Below, piece after piece: positions 17,416-25,480 of a DNA stretch of 64,000 nt. Origin of the DNA: Streptomyces sp. BK239. GTDB taxonomy: Bacteria > Actinomycetota > Actinomycetes > Streptomycetales > Streptomycetaceae. A model generated the notes under the pieces. The model had not been told where the DNA came from, searched no databases, and worked only from the letters and a program-made list of their open reading frames with translations. Made by a program: the position numbers and the translations under genes. Numbering within the stretch: position 1 is the first letter of the stretch; the number at the start of each line of letters is the position of its first letter. The stretch is taken from the NCBI RefSeq assembly GCF_004217285.1, contig NZ_SHKS01000002.1, positions 852,046-916,045 of the forward strand, written 5' to 3'.

Positions 17416-18102
17416 CTAAGCGGCCGGGGCGACGAGCCGGTACCCGACGCCGCGCACGGTCTCGATCAGGGCGGGCATGCGCAGTTTGGCGCGCAGCGAG
17501 GCGACGTGCACCTCCAGGGTGCGCCCGGTCCCCTCCCAACTGGTGCGCCAGACCTCGCTGATGATCTGTTCCCGGCGGAAGACGACGCCGGGGCGCTGGG
17601 CGAGCAGCGCGAGCAGGTCGAACTCCTTGCGGGTGAGCTGGATCACCGAGCCATCGACGGTGACGCGCCGGGTGGGCAGTTCGATGTGGACGGGGCCGAG
17701 GCGCAGTTCGTCCTCGCCGGCCTCGGCCGGGTCCTCGGGCGCGGTGCGCCGGCTGACGGCGTGGATACGGGCGAGGAGTTCGCCGGTGTCGTACGGCTTC
17801 ACCACGTAGTCGTCGGCGCCGAGGTTGAGGCCGTGGATGCGGGAGCGCACGTCGGAGCGGGCGGTGACCATGATGACCGGGGTCGAGGTGCGCTTGCGGA
17901 TCTTGCCGCAGACCTCGTAGCCGTCCTGGTCGGGCAGCCCCAGGTCGAGCAGGACGACACCGAAGCCGGGGCCTTCCGGGACGAGCGCCTGGAGCGCCTC
18001 CTCGCCGCTGCGCGCGTGGGTGACGTCGAACCCGTGCCGCTTGAGGACCGCTGACAGCGCGGCGGCGACGTGGTTGTCGTCCTCGACGAGCAGCAGTCTC
18101 AC
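17416..18102 (-). CDS. OmpR-family response regulator
   Basis: This DNA-binding response regulator of 228 residues has a receiver domain (LLLVEDDNHVAAALS, phospho-Asp in VVLLDLGLPDQDG, Lys in DDYVVKPYD) and a winged-helix output domain (LTRKEFDLLALLAQRPG; TLEVHVASLRAKL; TVRGVGYRL). The start is set at GTG 18102, where GAAGGAGG lies five bases upstream. The frame is open to 18246, but that extension has no ribosome-binding site and no homologous sequence. It is the first gene of a two-gene unit with the kinase. Confidence 0.93.
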   Translation of the reverse strand: MRLLLVEDDNHVAAALSAVLKRHGFDVTHARSGEEALQALVPEGPGFGVVLLDLGLPDQDGYEVCGKIRKRTSTPVIMVTARSDVRSRIHGLNLGADDYVVKPYDTGELLARIHAVSRRTAPEDPAEAGEDELRLGPVHIELPTRRVTVDGSVIQLTRKEFDLLALLAQRPGVVFRREQIISEVWRTSWEGTGRTLEVHVASLRAKLRMPALIETVRGVGYRLVAPAA

Positions 18103-18427
18103 CCCGGCCTCCTTCGGTTCATCGGGCGTACGATCTGATTCTGTAGAAAGTCGTACGAAGTGGACGTGTGGTTTCAGCACACCACCGGCGCGGCGCACAC
18201 GCGCGTGCACGGTGGAAGTCACGCTGATGGACGAGGACGCCGTCAAGTGGGTTCCGGTTGCGTGGAGCTTCCGTTATCCGCCCGATACGCGCCCAGGTCA
18301 CAAGTGCTACGACACGTGTCCGATTGCTATCGGATCGTGATGCTCAGATTCCCCTCAGATGTAATGACGCTGGTCGCGAGTGGTTACTACTGTCCTCCGA
18401 AACCGAGGAGGACGGAGCCTTAGAGCG
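18103..18427. promoter_or_regulatory. Divergent control region between response regulator and gluA
   Basis: This 325-base gap has no convincing gene. It contains CGTACGA twice, at 18127-18133 and 18152-18158, close upstream of the response regulator start, where an OmpR-family protein might bind its own promoter. Towards gluA there is a relatively AT-rich stretch with TTACTACTGT near 18383-18392 that could be a -10 region. No riboswitch or terminator is evident. The assignments are weak apart from the repeats, which are exact. Confidence 0.4.
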
Positions 18428-19204
18428 ATGACCGAAGTATCGGTGGCCAAGGAAGACGCGGCCGCGCCCGGCGAACTGGTCGTCCTGAAGAGCGTCAACA
18501 AGCACTTCGGCGCGTTGCACGTTCTCCAGGACATCGATCTGACGATCGAGCGCGGTGAAGTGGTCGTCGTCATCGGACCCTCCGGGTCCGGCAAGTCCAC
18601 CCTGTGCCGCACCATCAACCGCCTGGAGACGATCGACGCGGGGACGATCACGATCGACGGGAAGCCGCTGCCCCAGGAGGGCAAGGAGCTGGCCCGGCTG
18701 CGCGCCGACGTCGGCATGGTCTTCCAGTCGTTCAACCTGTTCGCGCACAAGACCGTGCTGCAGAACGTGATGCTGGGCCAGATCAAGGTCCGCAAGGCGG
18801 ACAAGAAGAAGGCGGAGGAGAGGGCCCGCGAGCTCCTCGACCGGGTCGGCGTGGGCACCCAGGCCGACAAGTACCCGGCCCAGCTCTCCGGCGGTCAGCA
18901 GCAGCGCGTCGCCATCGCGCGGGCCCTGGCCATGAACCCGAAGGTCATGCTCTTCGACGAGCCGACCTCGGCCCTCGACCCGGAGATGATCAACGAGGTG
19001 CTGGAGGTCATGCAGCAGCTCGCCCGGGACGGAATGACCATGATCGTCGTCACCCACGAGATGGGCTTCGCGCGATCGGCCGCGAATCGCGTCGTCTTCA
19101 TGGCGGACGGCCGGATCGTCGAACAGGCCACGCCCGACCAGTTCTTCAGCAACCCGCGCAGCGACCGCGCCAAGGACTTCCTGTCGAAGATCCTGCACCA
19201 CTGA
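18428..19204 (+). CDS. gluA: Glutamate ABC transporter, ATP-binding protein
   Basis: This is the ATPase of a polar amino-acid ABC importer, probably for glutamate by its match to GluA of actinobacteria. Walker A is [10 protein letters not shown], the signature is [15 protein letters not shown], and Walker B is [15 protein letters not shown]; the H-loop is VTHEMGFA. The start is ATG 18428 ([12 protein letters not shown]), giving 258 residues; a longer frame from 18380 includes promoter sequence. It heads the gluABCD operon, with 179 bases before gluB. Confidence 0.94.
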   Translation: MTEVSVAKEDAAAPGELVVLKSVNKHFGALHVLQDIDLTIERGEVVVVIGPSGSGKSTLCRTINRLETIDAGTITIDGKPLPQEGKELARLRADVGMVFQSFNLFAHKTVLQNVMLGQIKVRKADKKKAEERARELLDRVGVGTQADKYPAQLSGGQQQRVAIARALAMNPKVMLFDEPTSALDPEMINEVLEVMQQLARDGMTMIVVTHEMGFARSAANRVVFMADGRIVEQATPDQFFSNPRSDRAKDFLSKILHH

Positions 19205-19383
19205 CGGCGCGCCGCCCGGCACACCGCCCCGGCGCATCCCGCGCCACCCCGACGACGATCCGCGCCACAGCACGTGGAACACCGGTCCGCGTCACCCGGC
19301 CCGGACCACCGGCCCTCGTCATCCGCCTTTCGACGGCCCGCATTCCTTCGTCTCCCGAAGGCATCATCCAAAGGAAGTTCACC

Positions 19384-20214
19384 ATGAAGCTTCGCAAGGT
19401 CACCGCCGCCTCGGCCGCCGTCCTCGCCCTCACCCTGAGCGCCACCGCGTGCGGCGGCGGCGACAAGGACTCCGGGTCCGGAGGCGACAAGGTCAAGGTC
19501 GGCATCAAGTACGACCAGCCCGGCATCGGCCTGAAGAAGCCCGACGGCTCCTTCTCCGGCTTCGACGTGGACGTGGCGACGTACGTGGCCAAGGAGCTCG
19601 GCTACGAGCCGAAGCAGATCGAGTTCGTCGAGACCAAGAGCGCCGACCGCGAGAACGCCCTCTCACGGGGCGACGTGAAGTTCATCGTGGCCTCGTACTC
19701 GATCAACGACAAGCGCAAGGCCAAGGTCGACTTCGCCGGCCCCTACCTGCTGGCGCACCAAGACCTGCTGGTCAAGGCCGACTCCAAGATCGCCAAGGGA
19801 GCGGACCTCAACGGCAAAAACCTGTGCTCGGTCACCGGATCGACCTCGGCGCAGAACATCAAGGACAAGATCGCCCCCAGCGCCAACCTGCGGCAGAACC
19901 CGGGCTACTCGGAGTGCCTCGCCGCCCTCCAGAGTGGTTCGGTCGACGCGGTCACCACCGACGACTCGATCCTCGCGGGCTACGCCGCGCAGGACAAGTT
20001 CAAGGGCAAGTTCAAGCTGGTGGGCGAGCAGCTCAGCAACGAGAACTACGGCATCGGCGTGAAGAAGGGCGACAAGGCCACCGTCGACAAGATCAACGCC
20101 GCGCTGAAGAAGATGGTCGACGACGGCTCGTGGCAGAAGGCCGTCGACAAGAACTTCGGCCCGGCCGGCTACAAGAACGAGCCCGCCCCGAAGATCGGCG
20201 TCGTCGTCAAGTAA
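19384..20214 (+). CDS. gluB: Glutamate-binding lipoprotein
   Basis: This is the extracellular solute-binding protein of the importer, anchored as a lipoprotein (276 residues). The signal peptide MKLRKVTAASAAVLALTLS ends at a lipobox-like TAC, with Cys at about residue 24, followed by a Gly/Asp linker. The SBP_bac_3 domain includes GFDVDVATYVAKELGY, the arginine region of SADRENALSRGDVKFIVASYSIND, and the C-terminal NYGIGVKKGDKAT. A strong AAAGGAAG site precedes the ATG. A long hairpin lies immediately downstream, before gluC, and probably boosts the level of this binding protein over the permeases. Confidence 0.94.
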   Translation: MKLRKVTAASAAVLALTLSATACGGGDKDSGSGGDKVKVGIKYDQPGIGLKKPDGSFSGFDVDVATYVAKELGYEPKQIEFVETKSADRENALSRGDVKFIVASYSINDKRKAKVDFAGPYLLAHQDLLVKADSKIAKGADLNGKNLCSVTGSTSAQNIKDKIAPSANLRQNPGYSECLAALQSGSVDAVTTDDSILAGYAAQDKFKGKFKLVGEQLSNENYGIGVKKGDKATVDKINAALKKMVDDGSWQKAVDKNFGPAGYKNEPAPKIGVVVK

Positions 20215-20263
20215 CCCGGCGCCCGCCGCCTCAGGAATCCCGCGCCCGACGTGGGGTTCCGCG

Positions 20264-20304
20264 GGCGGGCCGCCCGCCGTCGCGATCACGGCGGGCGGCC
20301 CGCC
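20264..20304 (+). promoter_or_regulatory. Perfect intercistronic hairpin between gluB and gluC
   Basis: Bases 20264-20280 and 20288-20304 form a perfect 17-base-pair inverted repeat with a seven-base loop (CGCGATC). There is no T tract, so it is unlikely to be a full terminator. Its position after the binding-protein gene and before the permease genes matches known stem-loops that protect upstream mRNA from 3' decay or partially attenuate transcription. Confidence 0.8.
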
Positions 20305-20346
20305 ACGCCCTCCACGTACGCCACCCACCCGGAAGCGCGGGAGATC

Positions 20347-21015
20347 GTGTTCGACTTTCTTGAAGGCTACGACGTCCTCGGGGCGTTCTGGGTGACGGTC
20401 AAACTGACCGTCTTCTCCGCCGTCGGCTCCCTTATCTGGGGCACCCTGCTGGCCGCCATGCGGGTCAGCCCCGTACCGATGATGCGCGGCTTCGGCACCG
20501 CCTACGTCCACATCGTCCGGAACATCCCTCTGACCGTCATCATCGTCTTCACCTCGCTCGGCCTCGCCGACATCTTCGGTATGACGATGGGCGCGTCGAA
20601 CGACTTCGAGCTCCAGGGCTTCCGGCTCGCGGTGCTCGGGCTGGTCGCCTACACCGCGGCCTTCGTGTGCGAGGCGATCCGCTCCGGCATCAACACCGTG
20701 CCCCTCGGCCAGGCGGAGGCGGCGCGCGCGATCGGTCTGGGCTTCGTCCAGACGCTCACGCTCGTCGTGCTGCCGCAGGCGTTCCGCGCCGTCATCGGCC
20801 CGCTGACCAACGTCCTGATCGCCCTCACCAAGAACACCACCGTGGCGGCCGCGATCAGCGTGCCCGAGGCGGCGTTCCTGATGAAGGGAATGATCGAGAA
20901 CGAGGCCCAGACCCTGGCCATCGGCGCCGTCTTCGCGTTCGGCTTCGTGGTCCTGACCCTTCCCACCGGCCTGCTGCTCGGCTGGCTCGGCAAGCGACTG
21001 GCGGTGAAGCGATGA
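20347..21015 (+). CDS. gluC: Glutamate ABC transporter permease GluC
   Basis: This is a membrane subunit of the amino-acid importer (222 residues, about five transmembrane helices). The HisM-type inner-membrane domain includes MRGFGTAYVHIVRNIPL and the EAA loop EAARAIGLGFVQTLTLVVLPQA that docks on GluA. The start is taken at GTG 20347 (VFDFLEGYDVLGAFW); the open frame from 20251 runs through the hairpin and is Arg-rich. Its stop overlaps the gluD ATG by four bases. Confidence 0.92.
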   Translation: MFDFLEGYDVLGAFWVTVKLTVFSAVGSLIWGTLLAAMRVSPVPMMRGFGTAYVHIVRNIPLTVIIVFTSLGLADIFGMTMGASNDFELQGFRLAVLGLVAYTAAFVCEAIRSGINTVPLGQAEAARAIGLGFVQTLTLVVLPQAFRAVIGPLTNVLIALTKNTTVAAAISVPEAAFLMKGMIENEAQTLAIGAVFAFGFVVLTLPTGLLLGWLGKRLAVKR

Positions 21016-21920
21016 GTTCCGTCCTGTACGACTCCCCCGGCCCCCGCGCCAAACAGCGCAACGTCATCCTCTCCGTCCTCTTCGTCGTCCTGCTCGCGGC
21101 GGCCCTGTGGTGGGTCTGGACGAAGATGGACGACAAGAAGCAGCTCGAATGGGCGCTGTGGGAGCCGTTCACCACCTCCGAGGCGTGGACGACGTACCTG
21201 CTGCCCGGCCTCGGCGACACCCTGAAGGCCGCAGCCCTCGCCATGGTGATCGCCCTCCCGCTGGGCGCGTTCTTCGGCATCGCCAGGATGTCCGACCACC
21301 GCTGGGTGAGCGTCCCGGCCGGCGCGGTGGTCGAGTTCTTCCGTGCCATCCCGGTGCTGCTGCTGATGCTGTTCGCCAACGAGTTCTTCGTCCGCTCGAC
21401 GAACGTCAGCAGCGAGGACCGGCCCCTGTACGCGGTCGTCACCGGCCTGGTGCTCTACAACGCCTCGGTCCTCGCCGAGATCGTGCGGGCCGGCATCCTG
21501 GCCCTGCCCCGGGGGCAGACGGAGGCCGCGTACGCCATCGGTCTGCGCAAGGGGCAGACGATGAGCAGCATCCTGCTGCCGCAGGCCGTCACCGCGATGC
21601 TCCCGGCCATCGTCAGCCAGCTGGTCGTCATCGTGAAGGACACCGCGCTGGGCGGCGTGATGCTCGGCTTCACCGAGCTGCTCAGCGCGCGCAGCACGCT
21701 GGCGGCCAACTACGCCAACGTGGTGCCCAGCTTCGTCGTGGTCGCGATCATCTACATCGTGCTGAACTGGCTGCTGACCTCCTTCGCCTCCTGGCTGGAG
21801 GGGCGGCTGCGGCAGAGCAAGCGCGGCACGGGCGCGGTGCTGGCTGCGGACGACGTCGAGGACAACCCTGCCGCGGTCCCGGGCACCGCGGGCACGGGCG
21901 CGGGCGGCGGAGGGATGTGA
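21012..21920 (+). CDS. gluD: Glutamate ABC transporter permease GluD
   Basis: This is the second permease of the importer (302 residues). After a first helix (about 18-36), the HisM domain contains GLGDTLKAAALAMVIALPLG, VVEFFRAIPVLLL, and the EAA loop EAAYAIGLRKGQTMSSILLPQA. The C-terminal 40 residues are a cytosolic, Gly/Ala-rich tail. It is translationally coupled to gluC by an ATGA overlap and is followed by a strong terminator hairpin at 21963-21996, which ends the operon. Confidence 0.93.
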   Translation: MSSVLYDSPGPRAKQRNVILSVLFVVLLAAALWWVWTKMDDKKQLEWALWEPFTTSEAWTTYLLPGLGDTLKAAALAMVIALPLGAFFGIARMSDHRWVSVPAGAVVEFFRAIPVLLLMLFANEFFVRSTNVSSEDRPLYAVVTGLVLYNASVLAEIVRAGILALPRGQTEAAYAIGLRKGQTMSSILLPQAVTAMLPAIVSQLVVIVKDTALGGVMLGFTELLSARSTLAANYANVVPSFVVVAIIYIVLNWLLTSFASWLEGRLRQSKRGTGAVLAADDVEDNPAAVPGTAGTGAGGGGM

Positions 21921-21962
21921 CACCCGCTCACCGGATGTGACCTGTGAGGGCTCCTAGGCCCT

Positions 21963-21996
21963 AAGGAGGCAGTGGCGTGCGCGCCGCTGCCTCCTT
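21963..21996 (+). terminator. Terminator hairpin after gluD
   Basis: A 15-base-pair stem (21963-21977 with 21982-21996) with a single G-T pair closes a TGCG loop. It begins AAGGAGGCAG and ends CTGCCTCCTT. It has only a short pyrimidine tail, as is common in Streptomyces. It closes the gluABCD unit. Confidence 0.75.
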
Positions 21997-22112
21997 CGCT
22001 TGACGCGGGAACCGGCAATAGGTTGCATACGTTCTGTGATCGTGCACCCTGCTCCTACCTCTTGTTCGCTTACGTCCCCGAGGACACCGTCGCAGGCAGG
22101 GGGCATCGCACC

Positions 22113-23762
22113 GTGGACCCGGTGATCATCGTCGGAGCGGGGCCGGTCGGGCTCACGCTGGCCCTGGCGCTGGCGCGTCAGGAGGTGCCGTCGATCGTCC
22201 TGGACGAGGGCCCCGGCAAGGACGAGCCGCGGCTGGCGCGCACGGTCGTGCTGCGCGAGGACACCGCCGCCCTGGTGGAGCGGCTCACCGGCGCGTCCCT
22301 GGCCGGGGCCGGCGTCCGTTGGTCCGGATGGCGGGCGATGCGGCGCAAGCAGGTGACGCGCGAGATCGTCTTCGGCGACGGGGAGCCGGCTCCCCTGCAC
22401 ATCGCCCAGCACGTGCTGACGGGCGTCCTGCGCACGGCCCTCGCGGACGAACCGCTGGTGCGGATCGCCGTGGACAGCCGCCTCGACACCGTCGAGCAGG
22501 AGTCCTCCGGAGTCAGCGCCCACACCCGCGGTCCTGGCGGCACCTGGTGGCGCGGCAGTTACCTGGTCGGCTGCGACGGCCCCCGCTCCACGGTCCGCAA
22601 GCTCCAGGACATCCGCTTCCCCGGGCGCACGGCGGTCGAGCGGCACGCCGTCGCCGCGCTGCGCACCGAACTGCCTTGGGAAGACGAGGCGCTGGTGCAC
22701 CGGGCGCCGCCGTGGCGCATGTCGGGCCCCTCCGCCGGAGAGGTCCTCGGACGTCCGCTGCCGGACGGCGTCTGGCGGCTGGACTGGCTGCTGCCGCCCG
22801 GCAACGACCTCGTCACACCCGAACTGCTGGTGGCGCGGGTCCGCGAGACCCTGGCGGGCTGGAGCGGCGGCTCGACCCCGGCGTACGAACTGCTCGACAC
22901 CGGCGTCCACACGGTCCACCACCGGCTGGCGCGCCGCTGGCGCGCGGGACGGGTCTTCCTCGCCGGGGACGCGGCGCGTCTGCTCGGAGCGCTGGGCGCC
23001 CAGGGTTTGGACGAGGGGCTGCGCGACGCCGACAACCTCGCCTGGAAGCTGGCGCTGGCCTGGCACCACGGGCCGCGCGAGGCGCTTCTCGACAGCTACC
23101 AGACGGAACGGCGGGCGGTGGTCGCCGCCCGGCTGCGCGCCGCCGACCAGGCGCTGCCGCTGCTGCGCGGCGGCAAGGGCATAAGGGCGTACGTGCCGGG
23201 CGCGGCGCGGGGTCACGACGCACTGCTCACGGAAGGCCATGTGGGGCGCGGCGCGCTGGGCGCTCCGGGCACGTACGCCGACTCCCCGCTCTCGCCCCTC
23301 CGGCTGGAGGGCGAGACGCCGGTGGACACTCCGGCGGGGTCACCGGTCGAGGACGTGCGGGTGACCGCGGAGGACGGTTCCTTCGTAAGGCTGCGGGACC
23401 GGCTCGGGCGTGGCGCCCTGCTCGTGGTGCTGGTCGCGCCGGGCACGGGCGTCTGGGAACGCAAGCACTGGGTGGGTGCGGGCGTCATGCCCCGTCTCGC
23501 CGCGGCGGTGACGGCTCTGCCGAGCCCGGCCGAACTGCTGGTGGCCGAGAGCTACCCGGGGGCGGCCGCGCACACCGTGCTGCTGGTCCGCCCCGACGGG
23601 CACCTGGTCACCGCGCTGAGCGGGGTCCGCCCCGCCGAGCTGCACGCGGCCGCGGAAGCGGCGGTGGGCGGGGCGGTCGGCCCGGAGACGAAGGGGCAGG
23701 GGGAAGCGAAGGGGCAGGGGGAAGCGGAGGCTCGGAGCGAGGCGGGAGCGGGAGCGAAGTGA
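22113..23762 (+). CDS. FAD-dependent monooxygenase with C-terminal thioredoxin-like domain
   Basis: This is a flavin monooxygenase of the aromatic-hydroxylase (UbiH/PheA) type, 549 residues. The FAD motif VIIVGAGPVGLTLALAL opens the protein, the DG motif is YLVGCDGPRSTVRKL, and the second FAD site is RVFLAGDAARLLGALGAQGLDEGLRDADNL in two pieces. A C-terminal thioredoxin-like domain (about 410-515) is characteristic of phenol-hydroxylase relatives. The last 25 residues are a low-complexity tail from a short DNA tandem repeat. The start is GTG 22113; an upstream open frame to 21972 runs through the gluD terminator and is rejected. Substrate unknown. Confidence 0.85.
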   Translation: MDPVIIVGAGPVGLTLALALARQEVPSIVLDEGPGKDEPRLARTVVLREDTAALVERLTGASLAGAGVRWSGWRAMRRKQVTREIVFGDGEPAPLHIAQHVLTGVLRTALADEPLVRIAVDSRLDTVEQESSGVSAHTRGPGGTWWRGSYLVGCDGPRSTVRKLQDIRFPGRTAVERHAVAALRTELPWEDEALVHRAPPWRMSGPSAGEVLGRPLPDGVWRLDWLLPPGNDLVTPELLVARVRETLAGWSGGSTPAYELLDTGVHTVHHRLARRWRAGRVFLAGDAARLLGALGAQGLDEGLRDADNLAWKLALAWHHGPREALLDSYQTERRAVVAARLRAADQALPLLRGGKGIRAYVPGAARGHDALLTEGHVGRGALGAPGTYADSPLSPLRLEGETPVDTPAGSPVEDVRVTAEDGSFVRLRDRLGRGALLVVLVAPGTGVWERKHWVGAGVMPRLAAAVTALPSPAELLVAESYPGAAAHTVLLVRPDGHLVTALSGVRPAELHAAAEAAVGGAVGPETKGQGEAKGQGEAEARSEAGAGAK

Positions 23763-23821
23763 GGGCGGGAGCGAAGTGAAGGCACTCACCGTCACCCTGG
23801 GGTCCACATGGTGACAGTGAG

Positions 23822-23850
23822 TTGACCGGTGTGCACCGGCGTGGTCTACT
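23822..23850 (+). promoter_or_regulatory. Promoter of the cysteine leader ORF and cdo
   Basis: TTGACC at 23822-23827 and TCTACT at 23845-23850 are separated by 17 bases, a good vegetative (HrdB-type) promoter. The expected start point is seven or eight bases downstream, at or next to the GTG at 23858, so the leader ORF would be on a leaderless transcript. Confidence 0.65.
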
Positions 23851-23857
23851 CCGAATC

Positions 23858-23944
23858 GTGACCGACACCGATGTGCGCCTGTGGCGGAGGGTCCATATGG
23901 ACCTCGTCCGCTATGCGGGCTGCGTGTGTCGTCCGTCCTGCTGA
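23858..23944 (+). CDS. Cys-rich regulatory leader peptide
   Basis: This is a 28-codon ORF, GTG to TGA, whose product ends in CVCRPSC. Three of its last seven residues are Cys, which is rare in this proteome. The central part reads LWRRVHMDLVRYAG, a pattern I associate with streptomycete leader peptides. It ends 87 bases before a cysteine dioxygenase gene, and the promoter spacing predicts a leaderless start. Ribosome stalling at the UGC/UGU codons when Cys-tRNA is scarce, and free passage when cysteine is abundant, is the inferred mode of sensing. An internal GTG (23873) or ATG (23897) could also start the peptide. Confidence 0.75.
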   Translation: MTDTDVRLWRRVHMDLVRYAGCVCRPSC

Positions 23945-23965
23945 CTTCGCATCCCCTTCTTCACC

Positions 23966-24026
23966 GGCGCGCGCCGTCGAGCGCTCTCGCGCTGCCGCGC
24001 GCCGTCCGCGAACGCTTTCAGGACGG
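23966..24026 (+). promoter_or_regulatory. Two mutually exclusive hairpins before cdo
   Basis: Hairpin 1 pairs GGCGCGCG (23966-23973) with CGCGCGCC (23996-24003), with an inner AGCGC/GCGCT stem. Hairpin 2 pairs CCGTCC (24002-24007) with GGACGG (24021-24026). The right arm of hairpin 2 contains the AGGA Shine-Dalgarno sequence of the dioxygenase gene. The two share bases 24002-24003 and so cannot form fully together. This is the geometry of a translational attenuator. Confidence 0.55.
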
Positions 24027-24031
24027 TACTC

Positions 24032-24622
24032 GTGTCTGCCTCTCTGTCTCCCATTGTCTCCTCCACCCCACTGTCTTCGGCCGTGTCCGCCCCCGTCCCT
24101 TCTTCCGCGTCCACCGCCGGCGCGGGAACCGGACCGACGCAGGCGGAACTCCTGGACTTCGTCCGCAAAACGGCCGCCGACGCCGAGCTGATCGCCTCAC
24201 TCCCCCTCGATCCCGAGGGCCGCACCTGGGTGCGCCTGGAGGGGCCCGGCGGCAGTGAGGCCTGGCTGATCGGCTGGCCGCCCGGCACCGGCACCGGCTG
24301 GCACGACCACGCCGACTCGGTGGGCGCGTTCCTCACCGCTCGCGGCGAGCTGCGGGAACACGCGCTGGCCGTGCGGCTGCCCACGGACGGCTGGCAAAGC
24401 CTGGAGCTGTCCGAGGGCGTGGACCGCGAACGCCGGCTCGGAGCAGGCCAGGGCCGCGCTTTCGGACGCCACCACGTCCACGAGGTGCTCAACGCCTCGG
24501 CCGACGAGCACGCGGTCTCCGTCCACGCCTACTACCCGCCGCTCCCCCGCATCCGCCGCTACAGCCGCACCGGCCAGGTGCTGCACCTGGAGCAGGTGGA
24601 GCGCCCGGAGGACTGGCAGTAG
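24032..24622 (+). CDS. Cysteine dioxygenase family protein
   Basis: This is a cupin-fold, iron-dependent thiol dioxygenase that should oxidise cysteine to cysteine sulfinate (196 residues). Metal ligands are recognisable in GWHDHADSVGAF and in the later RHHVHEVLNAS, and the C-terminal YYPPLPRIRRY is typical of bacterial CDO homologues. The N-terminal 40 residues are a Ser/Pro/Ala-rich extension. GTG 24032 follows CAGGACGG. The upstream Cys-rich leader peptide and the hairpin that covers this ribosome-binding site indicate control by cysteine supply. It is convergent with recX. Confidence 0.88.
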   Translation: MSASLSPIVSSTPLSSAVSAPVPSSASTAGAGTGPTQAELLDFVRKTAADAELIASLPLDPEGRTWVRLEGPGGSEAWLIGWPPGTGTGWHDHADSVGAFLTARGELREHALAVRLPTDGWQSLELSEGVDRERRLGAGQGRAFGRHHVHEVLNASADEHAVSVHAYYPPLPRIRRYSRTGQVLHLEQVERPEDWQ

Positions 24623-24694
24623 GCACCCCGGGCGAACGGGCACCCGGCGTCAGCGAGTTCGAGGGCAGGGCTACCGCCCCTCGCGGGGCCCGCG

Positions 24695-25477
24695 TCAGAG
24701 CTCCCCGTCCTCCCCCAGGAACTCCGTGTCCTCCCCCTCCTCCTCGAGCGCCTGCCGGACCACGCGCAGGGCCATCCCCTGCGAGTAGCCCTTGCGCGCG
24801 AGCATCCCGGCCAGGCGGCGGATCCGTTTGTCGCGGTCGAGGCCGCGGGTGGACCGCAGTTTTCGGGCGACGAGTTCGCGCGCGGTCGTCTCCTCCTGCT
24901 CGGAGTCGAGCTGGGCGACGGCCTCGTCGATCAGTGCGGGGTCGACGCCCTTGGTGCGCAGCTCCTGCGCGAGCGCCCGCCGGGCCAGCCCCCGGCCGTG
25001 ATGGCGGGACTCCACCCAGGCGTCCGCGAAGGCGCTGTCGTCGATCAGTCTGACCTCCTCGAACCGCGACAACACCTCCTCGGCCACGTCGTCCGGGATC
25101 TCCCGCTTGCGCAGGGCGTCGGCGAGTTGCCTGCGCGTGCGCGGGGTCCCGGTGAGCAGGCGCAGGCAGATCGCCCGCGCCCGCTCAGCCGGGTCCCCTG
25201 AAGACGCCTCCCGCTCGGCCCTCGACGAGGAGGGAGCGCCTTCGTCCTCGGCGGACGGTTCCCCGAAGCCGCGCCGACGGCGTCCGCGCCCGCCGCGCGG
25301 ACGGGAACCGCCCTCGCCGTCCCCCGCTCGGCGGCCGTCGAAGGAACGGCCCTCGCCGTCCTCGCGCCCGCCCCCGTGCGGGCCGTCCCATGAACCGCCG
25401 TCCGGCCAGGTCTCACCGACCCCGGCGGGTCCGCCGGGGTGCGCGTCGCTCTCGGCCCAGTCCGTTCGTCGTGTCAC
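24695..25477 (-). CDS. recX: RecA regulatory protein RecX
   Basis: RecX binds RecA filaments and limits recombinase activity. The 260-residue protein has the three-helix repeats of the family: CLRLLTGTPRTRRQLADALRK (cut here), FADAWVESRHHGRGLARRAL, and RRLAGMLARKGYSQGMALRVV. The first 90 residues are a Gly/Arg/Asp-rich disordered extension, common in streptomycete RecX. GTG 25477 lies three bases after the recA stop, so expression depends on the recA transcript. Confidence 0.94.
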   Translation of the reverse strand: MTRRTDWAESDAHPGGPAGVGETWPDGGSWDGPHGGGREDGEGRSFDGRRAGDGEGGSRPRGGRGRRRRGFGEPSAEDEGAPSSSRAEREASSGDPAERARAICLRLLTGTPRTRRQLADALRKREIPDDVAEEVLSRFEEVRLIDDSAFADAWVESRHHGRGLARRALAQELRTKGVDPALIDEAVAQLDSEQEETTARELVARKLRSTRGLDRDKRIRRLAGMLARKGYSQGMALRVVRQALEEEGEDTEFLGEDGEL

Positions 25478-25480
25478 GGC

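Noticed and set aside
23871..24191. A 106-codon frame overlapping the leader peptide and cdo
   Set aside because: It is in a different frame from both the Cys-rich leader and the dioxygenase, and its sequence is low complexity beyond residue 30.
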